Source: Runella sp. SP2 (GTDB lineage: Bacteria; Bacteroidota; Bacteroidia; Cytophagales; Spirosomataceae). From it: a DNA stretch of 64,000 bases. Numbering within the stretch: position 1 is the stretch's first letter; the number at the start of each line of letters is the position of its first letter. Below, in pieces: positions 7,466-14,742 of this stretch. The translations under genes and the position numbers were made by a program. The DNA is taken from assembly GCF_003711225.1 (NCBI RefSeq), contig NZ_CP031030.1, positions 6,995,501 through 7,059,500 on the forward strand, written 5' to 3'. Under the pieces are notes generated by a model that was not told the DNA's origin, searched no databases, and saw only the letters and a program-made list of their open reading frames with translations.

Positions 7466-8857
7466 ATGGCAACTGTAAACTTATATTTCGACACCCGCGC
7501 CACCTCAGCGAACGAGGGTTTTATTAAAATCGTGATTACTCACAATCGGGTAAAACGACTTTATACGACTGGCATTAAAACAGACGCCAAACAATGGGAG
7601 TGGCTACCCAAAAAAGGCGAAAAGCGGGATAACAGGGTAAAGGACGAAACGCTCTTAAAATTGTACGCTGACATTTATAGCCAACCTAACGGTTTCTACC
7701 GACGTGCTGAAAGTATCGTTGAGGCATTAGGCGTAAACTTTTCATTTGATGCGTTCAAAGATGCGTTTGAGAATTGGGGGAAGGAGAAGCCAGCGGAGGA
7801 CACCGACGACGTTTTTGCAGCCCTCAAAGCCAAAGCCGAGGCAATGAGAAAAGCCGACCGTATTGGTAACGCTTCTAACTATGAACTAGCTGCAAAATCG
7901 TTGAGACGTTACGTAGAGAGCATGGGCAACGAGACGCGTAAAGAATTTGGTTTGCCTCCGCGCCACAAAGCCACAAAAAAGAACGAAGAACAACCACCGA
8001 CAGTTTTACGGTTTCGGCACATTACCCCCAACCTTTTGACCGATTACGAACATTGGATGTTGCACTATGGGAAAACGCCCCAAACGAGCAACCCCAAAAA
8101 AGGTAATGTAAAAGCGACGGGGGCAAGCCTGACCACCGTAGGTATTTATTTGCGCCACGTTAGAGCGGTTGTAAACGATGCGATTGAAAACGGCATCTTG
8201 ACCCGTGAAGCTTATCCGTTTGGCGGAAACCGCTACGTAATACCCGCAGGACAAAACGTCAAAAAAGCGTTATCGAAAGACGACGTTACCAAGATACTAC
8301 GCTATGAGTGCCAAACAGACAACGAGCAACGCGCCCGCGATTTGTGGGTATTTTCGTATTTATCCAATGGCATGAATTTGGCCGACGTTTGCGCTTTACG
8401 TTGGAGTGATTTAGACTCCAAGACAAACAAACTAACCTTTATCCGTAAAAAGACGGCACGAAGCAAAAAGGGAAACCAAAGCAAGATTGTCGCAAAGTTG
8501 TTTCCTGAATCGTGGACAATCATTGAAAGACAAGGAAATAAAGACCAAAAATCTACTTCGTATGTATTTCCGTTCCTCAATACCTCTATGAGTGCAGAGC
8601 GACAAAAGGCAGTGATTCACCAAGTAGTGAAACTCACCAACAAGTGGATGCAACGCATAGGCCAAACACTACAAATAGAAGGCGACGTAAACACCTACGC
8701 AGCCCGCCACAGTTTCGCCACTATCTTACTGCAATCTGATGCACCGCTGGCGTTTATTTCGCAATCGTTGGGGCATACCAATTTAAAGACAACCCAAAGC
8801 TATCTTGGAAGTTTTGACGATGAAAAAACCAAGGGTTATTTGGACGCGTTGCTGTAA
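7466..8857 (+). CDS. int: tyrosine recombinase (integrase) of the element
   Basis: 463 residues from ATG 7466; the open frame extends upstream only through the arm repeats. The N-terminal part (about 1-100) matches the arm-binding domain of Bacteroidota integrases, then a SAM-like core-binding region (about 120-260), then the catalytic domain. Visible catalytic elements are ARHSFAT with Arg (box II), LGHTN with His, and QSYLGSF with the nucleophile Tyr446. The box I position reads GMNLAD: the usual Arg is Asn, as in many integrases of this phylum. It inserts and excises the element at tRNA-Asn. Confidence 0.92.
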   Translation: MATVNLYFDTRATSANEGFIKIVITHNRVKRLYTTGIKTDAKQWEWLPKKGEKRDNRVKDETLLKLYADIYSQPNGFYRRAESIVEALGVNFSFDAFKDAFENWGKEKPAEDTDDVFAALKAKAEAMRKADRIGNASNYELAAKSLRRYVESMGNETRKEFGLPPRHKATKKNEEQPPTVLRFRHITPNLLTDYEHWMLHYGKTPQTSNPKKGNVKATGASLTTVGIYLRHVRAVVNDAIENGILTREAYPFGGNRYVIPAGQNVKKALSKDDVTKILRYECQTDNEQRARDLWVFSYLSNGMNLADVCALRWSDLDSKTNKLTFIRKKTARSKKGNQSKIVAKLFPESWTIIERQGNKDQKSTSYVFPFLNTSMSAERQKAVIHQVVKLTNKWMQRIGQTLQIEGDVNTYAARHSFATILLQSDAPLAFISQSLGHTNLKTTQSYLGSFDDEKTKGYLDALL

Positions 8858-8864
8858 AAAGCTG

Positions 8865-8896
8865 TTTGTTAATGAATCAGTTAATTTTTATTTTTG
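8865..8896 (+). promoter_or_regulatory. promoter directly before the DUF6934 gene
   Basis: TTTG (8865-8868), 20 bp, TATTTTTG (8889-8896), a full match to the phylum consensus. The ATG at 8900 is only 3 bp beyond the -7 element, so the transcript would begin at or next to the start codon, i.e. be leaderless or nearly so. Confidence 0.5.
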
Positions 8897-8899
8897 TCT

Positions 8900-9346
8900 A
8901 TGAATCAAGAAAAGTACGCGGTTGACATTGACAATACTACCCAAGTCTATGAATTTGTAAGTGTAGGAAGTAAGGGGGCTATTCAAAAGTTAGTACAGTA
9001 CACGCCTTTGGATGAAAATAGAGAATTTTTCAATTTGGGTTTCGGTGACAAAGACCCTGTTAGTGGAAAGCTGAATGATTTAACAGTAACCAACAACGGA
9101 GACACGCAAAAAATTTTGGCTACGGTTGCAGATACGGTACTTCATTTTACAGCACGTTACCCCGATGTTTGGGTATTTGCCACAGGCAGCACCCCCGCCC
9201 GTACACGGCTGTATAGAATGGGAATAACCAATCATTTAAACGAAATCGAAAACAAATTTGAAGTATTAGGACTGACTAACGACGGTTGGCAGTCCTTTGA
9301 AACAGGAATAAATTACGAGGCATTTTTGGTAAAACGCAAATCCTAA
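8900..9346 (+). CDS. DUF6934-like protein, possible toxin partner
   Basis: 148 residues from ATG 8900. The order YEFVSVGSKGAI (about 14-25), NLGFGDKDP (about 46-54), NNGDTQKILATVADTV (about 66-81) and ATGSTPARTRLYRMG (about 93-107) is what I recall for the DUF6934 family of Bacteroidota, whose activity is unknown to me. The TGSTxARTRLYR stretch is the most conserved-looking part and could be an active site. It is followed 5 bp later by an HTH gene, the arrangement of a toxin-antitoxin or regulator pair. No signal peptide. Confidence 0.6.
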   Translation: MNQEKYAVDIDNTTQVYEFVSVGSKGAIQKLVQYTPLDENREFFNLGFGDKDPVSGKLNDLTVTNNGDTQKILATVADTVLHFTARYPDVWVFATGSTPARTRLYRMGITNHLNEIENKFEVLGLTNDGWQSFETGINYEAFLVKRKS

Positions 9347-9351
9347 AGACC

Positions 9352-9705
9352 ATGACAGCAATACAAAAAAGTGTAAATAGTACAGAGGATTCAGAACTTG
9401 TTACGCAGGTTGTACCCGTTCTGTTTCCCGAACAAATAGCCCGTGCCAAAGCGATTTTGGCTAAACACCCTTTGCCTCCGCAAATCGTGGAAGCGCAGGC
9501 CGCCAAAGCCAAAGCCGCTGAACTATGCGAAACCCTTAAAGAATATCGCCAACGCCACCACCTCACCCAAACCGAATTGGCCGACAAAGTAGGGATGCAA
9601 AAAGAGTTTATTAGCCGCATCGAAAACGGTAAAGTCGATGTTCAACTTTCTACCTTCCTAAAAATCATTCAAGGGTTAGGCTTACGGGTGATGGTGACGG
9701 AGTAA
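9352..9705 (+). CDS. XRE-family HTH protein, antitoxin-like
   Basis: 117 residues. The C-terminal half (about 60-115) is a Cro/C1 helix-turn-helix: LKEYRQRHHLTQTELADKVG, then a recognition helix QKEFISRIENGKVD and the tail VQLSTFLKIIQGLGLRVMV. The first 60 residues, Ala/Lys-rich, probably form the partner-binding region. This architecture is common in antitoxins of RelE/HigB-type pairs. It starts 5 bp after the DUF6934 gene, so the two are almost certainly co-transcribed. It may repress the promoter at 8865-8896. Confidence 0.75.
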   Translation: MTAIQKSVNSTEDSELVTQVVPVLFPEQIARAKAILAKHPLPPQIVEAQAAKAKAAELCETLKEYRQRHHLTQTELADKVGMQKEFISRIENGKVDVQLSTFLKIIQGLGLRVMVTE

Positions 9706-9753
9706 AAATCATGTTAAAATAACACGGGATAACATAGAAACAGACTTGAAAAC

Positions 9754-10893
9754 ATGGGAGAGATTGATTTTTTAAAGACCGTCTATGTTAACGAAGACGA
9801 GGTGCAAGAGGCATCCGTTTTTTTTGATACGATGACGGATGAACAACGAACAGATATTTTCGCAGCATTTAATGAATACGAAAAACCCGATGCCTATGTT
9901 ATTACTGATATTTATTACTACCACCTGTTTAGATTTTATAAGAACGCGCAATGGAATGACGCTAATTTGAGGCGGTTATCGTCTAATTATATCTTAAACA
10001 AATGGGTGATTTATGGTAAGAGTCTCTACGCCATAGCACACCCAAATAAACCTATTAGCCGTGAATTGATTAAAAATGACCTACAACCGTTTTTGGTTAG
10101 TGCTTTTGGCGAAGAAACCAGTTCGTTAATGATTACAAATGAAAGAGGGCAATCAATTAGGTTGAATGTACCTGCTTGTCGATTAGCAGAGTTGGAGTAC
10201 ACCGTAAAAGAAGCATATCGAGAGCAAGCGCAAAAAATTAATTCGGGCTTTACGTATTACAAAGAAGAAATTGGGCTGTGGCTTGAGGATACTTTTAGGA
10301 TTAAACCACAATTAAGCGGTTTTGTTGACTGGATGCTTAATCATAAAAAAGCCCGTGGGTTCAATATGAAAGTAACAGAAACCGAACGAACTGCTGATTA
10401 TGTTAAAGCTGATTTGGAGTTTGATTTTACACCACTATACAGCCTAAAAGGTGACGTACTAAAGTCTGATTTGATAAACTACTGCAAGTTTGTGCGAGAG
10501 GAATGTAAAAAAATGGCAACTGCCCCAACCGATACCAATGAAGAAAAGAAAAAAATCCAAATTTTACCTGAAAGTATTGAGCCAATTTACAACGCATTAG
10601 CCCCGTATTTTCAAGGAAAGAATGCAGAGTTGATGACGGTGCTGGAAGGTGGTGCGATTAGAGAACCTTTACACTTCAACGGAAATGCAAATCAGCTAAC
10701 TCATGTTTTTTGGCTTGCAAAGAAAAAATGTTGCATATCAGACACTAATAATAAGATTTGTGAGTGGATTTTGAACAACTTTCGATATTCAGGGGGGAGA
10801 GAGTTTAAAAAAGATAGCGTGGTAAAAGACCTAAATACGCAAGAAACACGCTGTAGAAATCCCTTACCCAATCTCAATTTTAAGCCTAAATAG
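9754..10893 (+). CDS. element protein of unknown function, 379 residues
   Basis: No family recognised with certainty. Residues 1-90 are acidic and aromatic (TDIYYYHLFRFYKNAQW), and the middle is helical with KEEIGLWLEDTF near residue 170. The last 85 residues (ALAPYFQGKNAEL then REPLHFNGNANQLTHVF and CEWILNNFRYSG) resemble a C-terminal module often found in cargo genes of Bacteroidota integrative elements. No catalytic motif, membrane segment or signal peptide is visible. It has its own strong terminator. Probably an element accessory or regulatory protein. Confidence 0.6.
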   Translation: MGEIDFLKTVYVNEDEVQEASVFFDTMTDEQRTDIFAAFNEYEKPDAYVITDIYYYHLFRFYKNAQWNDANLRRLSSNYILNKWVIYGKSLYAIAHPNKPISRELIKNDLQPFLVSAFGEETSSLMITNERGQSIRLNVPACRLAELEYTVKEAYREQAQKINSGFTYYKEEIGLWLEDTFRIKPQLSGFVDWMLNHKKARGFNMKVTETERTADYVKADLEFDFTPLYSLKGDVLKSDLINYCKFVREECKKMATAPTDTNEEKKKIQILPESIEPIYNALAPYFQGKNAELMTVLEGGAIREPLHFNGNANQLTHVFWLAKKKCCISDTNNKICEWILNNFRYSGGREFKKDSVVKDLNTQETRCRNPLPNLNFKPK

Positions 10894-10924
10894 AAAAAAA
10901 GCATACAAAACGAGTCCTTTTTAA

Positions 10925-10974
10925 AGTCCTTTTTAAGTCCAGCACTTGAAAGGACTTTTTCTTTTTTTAGATGT
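10925..10974 (+). terminator. intrinsic terminator
   Basis: AAGTCCTTTTTAAGT pairs with ACTTGAAAGGACTT around a CCAGC loop, followed by TTTCTTTTTTT. It ends the 379-residue gene before the excisionase-like operon. Confidence 0.75.
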
Positions 10975-10999
10975 TTGTGGCACATTTTAAATTCTTATT

Positions 11000-11269
11000 A
11001 TGTCTCAAATAATTTTAAATGGAATCGCGCTTGCAGACTTGTTGAATGAGTTTCGCGCTATTGTAAAAGACGAAGTTGTAAACCTCGCCACCACCCCGCT
11101 ACAACCCACCGACGGCAAGAAGTACCTGTCGGCTAAAGAAGCGGCTGATTTTTTGGGTATCAAGCAACAAACGCTTTATCAGAACATTAAGCGCATACCG
11201 CACGTGAAGAAACACGGTAAACTACTCTTTACCCGTGAAGGACTTATTAGCTATGTAGAACAAAAATGA
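11000..11269 (+). CDS. excisionase-like helix-turn-helix protein
   Basis: 89 residues. Residues 40-88 carry the MerR/excisionase-type winged helix: KYLSAKEAADFLGIKQQTLY then an IPHVKKHGKLLFTREGLISY wing. Residues 1-35 form a helix that may mediate oligomerisation. Proteins of this form act as directionality factors or as regulators of replication and excision genes in Bacteroidota elements. It overlaps the next start by 4 bp (ATGA), so the two are translationally coupled. Confidence 0.8.
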   Translation: MSQIILNGIALADLLNEFRAIVKDEVVNLATTPLQPTDGKKYLSAKEAADFLGIKQQTLYQNIKRIPHVKKHGKLLFTREGLISYVEQK

Positions 11270-11592
11270 GGACGACAGCCATGAAAACAAACGACAATCG
11301 CCCCCCGAAATCTTTGAATGAAGCTACTTCAAAGATACAAAAAAAGTCTGATGAAATGACAGCCTTTTACCACTATCTAAATGATAAGGTGACAAGCTGT
11401 ACCGATGCAGCTGTGATGCTGAATATCCCGCAAAAGAACCTGACGCGCTACAAAAGAGAATTGGAAAAGGTAGGGAAATTGCAAGTAGTAAAAATGCAGC
11501 GATGCCCGCATACGGGTAGGTGGGTGCAACATATTACGACTGACCCAAAAAAGTTTTCTCCTTCTTCGCAATACCAAATCCCGTTTTCGTAG
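11266..11592 (+). CDS. small HTH-like element protein
   Basis: 108 residues from the ATG that overlaps the preceding stop; a second ATG at 11281 is also possible. The middle (TSCTDAAVMLNIPQKNLTRY, about residues 45-64) looks like a helix-turn-helix, followed by a basic strand region (RCPHTGRWVQHITTDP). Proteins like this sit between the excisionase and repA genes of several Bacteroidota elements. Role unknown, probably DNA binding. Confidence 0.65.
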   Translation: MRTTAMKTNDNRPPKSLNEATSKIQKKSDEMTAFYHYLNDKVTSCTDAAVMLNIPQKNLTRYKRELEKVGKLQVVKMQRCPHTGRWVQHITTDPKKFSPSSQYQIPFS

Positions 11593-11594
11593 CT

Positions 11595-12569
11595 ATGACA
11601 ACTGTAAGTGTTCCCAATAATTTCAACCTCAACGGTGTAGAGGAAGAAATCAAAAAGCCGAAAGCAATAACTGGTTACGAACTATTAAAACAGGACAACG
11701 ACGAAATACCGTTCTTGGTAGAAAACGTTTTTCAGTCAGTAGGCTTAGGCGCAGTAGTAGGAAGTAGCGACACAGGCAAGTCTAGTTTTTTACGGCAATT
11801 AGCTACCAGTATTGCGACAAAGCAGTCTGATTTTTTAGGCTGGAAAATTAACGCTATCTACGATAAAGCGATTTATGTGAGTACTGAGGACGATGCAAGG
11901 GCAGTTAGCTTTCTTTTGAAGAAACAGGAGTTGAGCGGAGTATCTGAGGAACTGTACAAGAACCTACAATTTGTCTTTGATACTGAAAACTTACTCGAAA
12001 CGCTTACAAGCCTTTTAGAAGAAAGTCGCGTTGACTTGATTGTAGTAGATGCTTTTTCGGATTTGTTTAATGGGCAGATGAACGCCAACAATGAGGTCAG
12101 GGGCTTTTTAAATAAGTATAGCCAGCTTGCCCAAACGTATGAGTGTCTAATATTGTTTTTGCACCATACTGGAAAACGTACCGAGCAATTTGAGCCGTCG
12201 AAAAACAATGTGATAGGGTCACAAGGGTTTGAGGCAAAAATGAGAATCTTGATTGAGTTACGACAAGATTTCATGGAAAAGAACTACCGACACCTTTGCG
12301 TTGTGAAGGGTAATTACCTACCAAGCGAGATGAAAACTGAGTCTTTTGTTTTGCATTTCAACGAAAACATGGTTTTTACTAATACCACACGTCGAGTGCC
12401 GTATAGTGCGCTTGCAAAGCCTGAAACGAATAAAGGTGATAAGCAAGACTTTGAGGCATTACAGGCGCTTATAGAGCAAGGAATGACCCAAAACAAAGCC
12501 GCCGAACAACTCGGAATTGGGAAGGCGAAGGCGAGTCGTTTGATGAAACAATTCAAAAGTGTTTCATAG
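11595..12569 (+). CDS. RepA-like AAA ATPase
   Basis: 324 residues. Walker A is GSSDTGKSSF (about residues 56-65) and Walker B is DLIVVDAFSDLF (about 146-157), with LFLHHTGKRTEQ (about 187-198) as the sensor/linker region. This is the RecA-fold hexameric helicase type related to RepA of small plasmids. The last 45 residues (QALIEQGMTQNKAAEQLGIG) form an added HTH. It starts 2 bp after the previous stop and is followed by iteron-like repeats and a primase-like gene, so a replication module is likely. Confidence 0.8.
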   Translation: MTTVSVPNNFNLNGVEEEIKKPKAITGYELLKQDNDEIPFLVENVFQSVGLGAVVGSSDTGKSSFLRQLATSIATKQSDFLGWKINAIYDKAIYVSTEDDARAVSFLLKKQELSGVSEELYKNLQFVFDTENLLETLTSLLEESRVDLIVVDAFSDLFNGQMNANNEVRGFLNKYSQLAQTYECLILFLHHTGKRTEQFEPSKNNVIGSQGFEAKMRILIELRQDFMEKNYRHLCVVKGNYLPSEMKTESFVLHFNENMVFTNTTRRVPYSALAKPETNKGDKQDFEALQALIEQGMTQNKAAEQLGIGKAKASRLMKQFKSVS

Positions 12570-12688
12570 GTGTTTCACTCTGAAACAGTACGTGAAACAG
12601 TCGATTCAGAGTAAATTGAATCTACTAGATTAACATTGGCTTAGGTGTTTCACTGTTTCATTCCCTAGTGTTTGAAACAGTGAAACAG
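12544..12688. repeat. iteron-like TGTTTCA cluster, candidate origin or operator
   Basis: Nine copies of (G/C)TGTTTCA or its complement lie in 145 bp: 12544-12550, 12559-12566, 12570-12577, 12581-12588, 12593-12600, 12645-12652, 12654-12660, 12673-12680 and 12681-12688. Some are in direct and some in inverted order (for example GTGTTTCACTCTGAAACAG, 12570-12588). The cluster fills the gap between the RepA-like ATPase and the primase-like gene, the classic place for initiator-binding iterons. Confidence 0.65.
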
Positions 12689-12709
12689 CTTTTTAACTTC
12701 AAAGACACT

Positions 12710-13570
12710 ATGAACGTACTTGACAACGACGTTAGTATTTTTGCTAATTACAATACTCCAAGCACCCCAAAAGCCACAACAATACGGCAGTTTTTAACCT
12801 CAACAAAGTATCAAGGGGAGGTAGAACGCATACGTGCTACCACTGATAAAACTGAACGTGATAGACTGAAAGCAACCTTGCCCGCAATTACTCCAAGTGG
12901 CGTGTTTTCTTACCGTGCCGCTGATTCGTTGGTAAGACACAGCGGCCTAATTTGCCTAGATATTGATTACAAGGGGAACGAAGCAATAGAAAACTTTTTT
13001 GATTTAAAGTCGCAATTAATGAGAATCCCTAACGTAGCCTTTTGTATAAAATCAGTATCGGGCAAAGGCTATGCCGTAGGAATCCCCATTGCTTACCCTG
13101 AAAGACACAGTCAACACTTTGACGCGCTCAAACGTATCTTTTTGGGGTTGGGACTGATGGTTGATAGAGCGTGCCGTGACGTGTCGAGGTTGAGGGGGTA
13201 TAGTTACGACCCCGACGTTTATTTGAACGAAAACGCCAATGTATTTGAGTTGTACGATGAGCCAAAAGAAAAGTTGAACAATTACGTACATCGTTCCTTA
13301 ACGTCTTACGAGGCACAAAACGACCCTTTACAGGCTTGTTTGAAAATTATTCAAAACAGTATCGACGGTGAACGCCACAATGCACTACTTAAAGCAGCAC
13401 GTTTGGCAGGTGGTTACATTGCGGTAGGGTTATTAGATGAAGCCGTCGCGGTAGTTGAATTAGTGAGTGAATTTTGCAGGCGTGGTTATGATAGACACTA
13501 TAAGCCGTTAAAAACAATCCACGATGGAATTGCGAACGGCAAATTAGCGCCAATAATACCAAGCAAATAA
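12710..13570 (+). CDS. primase-like protein of the VirE/BT4734 N-terminal family
   Basis: 286 residues from ATG 12710; a GTG at 12668 inside the iterons is less likely. Signatures include PAITPSGVFSYR (about 60-71), GLICLDIDYKGN (about 82-93), FCIKSVSGKGYAVGIPI (about 112-128) and DRACRDVSRLRGYSYDP (about 151-167). These match the domain I know as the BT4734-like / VirE N-terminal family, thought to be a primase-type polymerase. The paired acidic residues in LDID could bind metal. The C-terminal 90 residues are helical (GERHNALLKAARLAGGYIAVG). The helicase part of longer homologues is missing. Confidence 0.75.
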   Translation: MNVLDNDVSIFANYNTPSTPKATTIRQFLTSTKYQGEVERIRATTDKTERDRLKATLPAITPSGVFSYRAADSLVRHSGLICLDIDYKGNEAIENFFDLKSQLMRIPNVAFCIKSVSGKGYAVGIPIAYPERHSQHFDALKRIFLGLGLMVDRACRDVSRLRGYSYDPDVYLNENANVFELYDEPKEKLNNYVHRSLTSYEAQNDPLQACLKIIQNSIDGERHNALLKAARLAGGYIAVGLLDEAVAVVELVSEFCRRGYDRHYKPLKTIHDGIANGKLAPIIPSK

Positions 13571-14158
13571 AACAGATTCAATGTCCTACCCAAAGGATTT
13601 GAAAGAACCGACGCCTATTGATTATGTGCCGCAAGTAAAGATATAAACATAAAGGATTGGCAAGGACGTACACTTGATTATTTCCGAAAGTGATAATAGT
13701 CATGTTAATCGACAGTCAATAAAGGCAGGGGGGGAGGGTAAAAGTTGGGGCTTTTTACTTGGTTGACCCAAGCACACCCTCCACATACGATAGTGTGCAA
13801 AACCCTGATAGGGGGGGGAAGTAAAAGTTTAAAGTTATCGACGCGTTGACCCAAGTACATCTTCTACTCTTATTCTGTCAAAATTAAGTTGTAGGGGGGT
13901 ATTTGTGGCCTGTAAGGTGTTGATATTTAGTGTTATAGGGCGTGTTTGTTTTATTTTGAAGCTTTATTTAGCCTATGTTTACAATACTGTTAAGGTTTCT
14001 AAAACACCACTTAGATAAAAGTTTCTAAGACCATTTGCAAAAAGCCATTCTTGGATATTATTTCAATTTGTTTCGGTTTATAAACCTTAGGTAAATTGGG
14101 TATTCAAAATTTGAGTTTAGTATTGTGACAAACACGCTTGAATCAGCAAACTGAACAA
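13571..14158. other. gene-poor right end of the element
   Basis: Nearly 600 bp without a convincing gene. A 21-codon frame (13581-13646, MSYPKDLKEPTPIDYVPQVK) and short open stretches after it (KDWQGRTLDYFRK) look like decayed coding sequence. Two G-runs (13728-13738 and 13811-13818) each stand before GTTGACCCAAGYACA (13762-13776 and 13845-13859), a degenerate direct repeat of about 83 bp period. The first G-run plus GGGG at 13747 could form a G-quadruplex. The relaxase genes expected here are absent. Confidence 0.5.
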
Positions 14159-14159
14159 T

Positions 14160-14182
14160 TTGTGGTGCAAGTTGTGGTGCAA
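14160..14182. repeat. right arm-type repeats near attR
   Basis: TTGTGGTGCAA twice (14160-14170 and 14172-14182), same sequence, orientation and 12-bp period as at 7394-7416. Likely integrase arm sites at the right end of the element. Confidence 0.7.
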
Positions 14183-14196
14183 CTAGCAATAAAAAA

Positions 14197-14220
14197 GGAG
14201 TCACGATTTAACGTAACTCC
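14197..14220 (-). terminator. element-supplied terminator of tRNA-Asn
   Basis: On the minus strand GGAGTTACG (14212-14220) pairs with CGTGACTCC (14197-14205) around a 6-base loop, with one G-U pair that is intact only in the minus transcript. The T-tract follows (A-run at 14191-14196). It replaces the displaced terminator at 7181-7213. Confidence 0.75.
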
Positions 14221-14230
14221 TTGATTTTTA

Positions 14231-14277
14231 AGGCTCTCGAAGCTGGGCTCGAACCAGCGACCCTCTGATTAACAGTC
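14231..14277 (-). repeat. attR: element copy of the tRNA-Asn 3' part
   Basis: 47 bases identical to 7221-7267. Together with the native 5' part (14278-14307) it restores a full tRNA gene. Confidence 0.9.
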
Positions 14278-14307
14278 AGATGCTCTAACCGACTGAGCTA
14301 TTCGAGA
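14234..14307 (-). tRNA. tRNA-Asn (anticodon GTT)
   Basis: 74 nt on the minus strand: acceptor TCTCGAA/TTCGAGA, D-arm GCTC...GAGC, anticodon stem TCTGA/TCAGA around CTGTTAA (anticodon GTT), T-arm GCTGG TTCGAGC CCAGC, discriminator G. The 3' CCA is not encoded. The 5' 30 bases are native and the 3' 44 are supplied by the integrated element. Confidence 0.97.
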
Positions 14308-14340
14308 GTTTGACCGTTATCGTTTCCGATTTTGGTGGTG

Positions 14341-14371
14341 CAAAAGTAGTAGCTTCTGCAATTAGACGCAA
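14341..14371 (-). promoter_or_regulatory. promoter of tRNA-Asn
   Basis: On the minus strand TTG (14369-14371), 20 bp, TACTTTTG (14341-14348), 33 bp before the mature 5' end of the tRNA. It matches the phylum consensus. Confidence 0.7.
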
Positions 14372-14436
14372 GAGTTTTTTGATATTTTTTTGCTGTTTTT
14401 TTGATTAAACAGCCTTTTGCTCTTAAAATCAGTCAA

Positions 14437-14712
14437 TTATACACGCTCCAAAATGAGCTCTTTGATGCGTTGAGCGTCTCCTTTGGTAAAGTTTTCAATC
14501 ACAATTTCGGGCCTTGCACGAGGAATAACTCGAATAGTGGCGAAAAACATGCCGCTGTCAATCTCTACGCCTGAAATGTCGCTGTAAAACACAAACTGCT
14601 CGGTGCCGCCAATGAGCTTCTTTAATTTGAAGCTTACTCCTTTGTCGGTCAGGTGTACTTCGTTGGGGCGAACAGGGTCTTTGATGCTACTTGATTTGAA
14701 TATTTCGTTCAT
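14437..14712 (-). CDS. small PH-domain-like protein, 91 residues
   Basis: A short cytoplasmic protein with alternating beta strands (VHLTDKGVSFKLKKLIGG, FVFYSDISGVEID, FFATIRVIP) and a C-terminal amphipathic helix (GDAQRIKELILERV). This is the pattern of a small bacterial pleckstrin-homology-like domain; I cannot name a family with certainty. No signal peptide or catalytic residues. It starts 30 bp after the rsmG stop and may be co-transcribed with rsmG and the glycosyltransferase. Confidence 0.65.
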   Translation of the reverse strand: MNEIFKSSSIKDPVRPNEVHLTDKGVSFKLKKLIGGTEQFVFYSDISGVEIDSGMFFATIRVIPRARPEIVIENFTKGDAQRIKELILERV

Positions 14713-14742
14713 TTGATCGTTAAAATTACGGTGTTGGGTATG

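Larger units (their letters stand above)
7221..14277 (+). mobile_element. 7.0-kb integrative element in tRNA-Asn
   Basis: Bounded by 47-bp direct repeats of the tRNA-Asn 3' part (7221-7267 and 14231-14277). The integrase is next to the left end. The content in order is: tyrosine integrase, DUF6934-like protein, HTH protein, unknown 378-odd-residue protein, excisionase-like HTH, small HTH-like protein, RepA-like ATPase, iteron-like repeats, primase-like protein and a 600-bp gene-poor right end. This is the layout of Bacteroidota mobilizable or integrative units, but no mobA-type relaxase, mobB/C or conjugation gene is visible. It may move only with help, or be stranded. Confidence 0.88.

Noticed and set aside
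12544-12688. A CRISPR array
   Set aside because: The repeated unit is only 7-8 bp, spacing is irregular and orientation is mixed; no cas genes are near.
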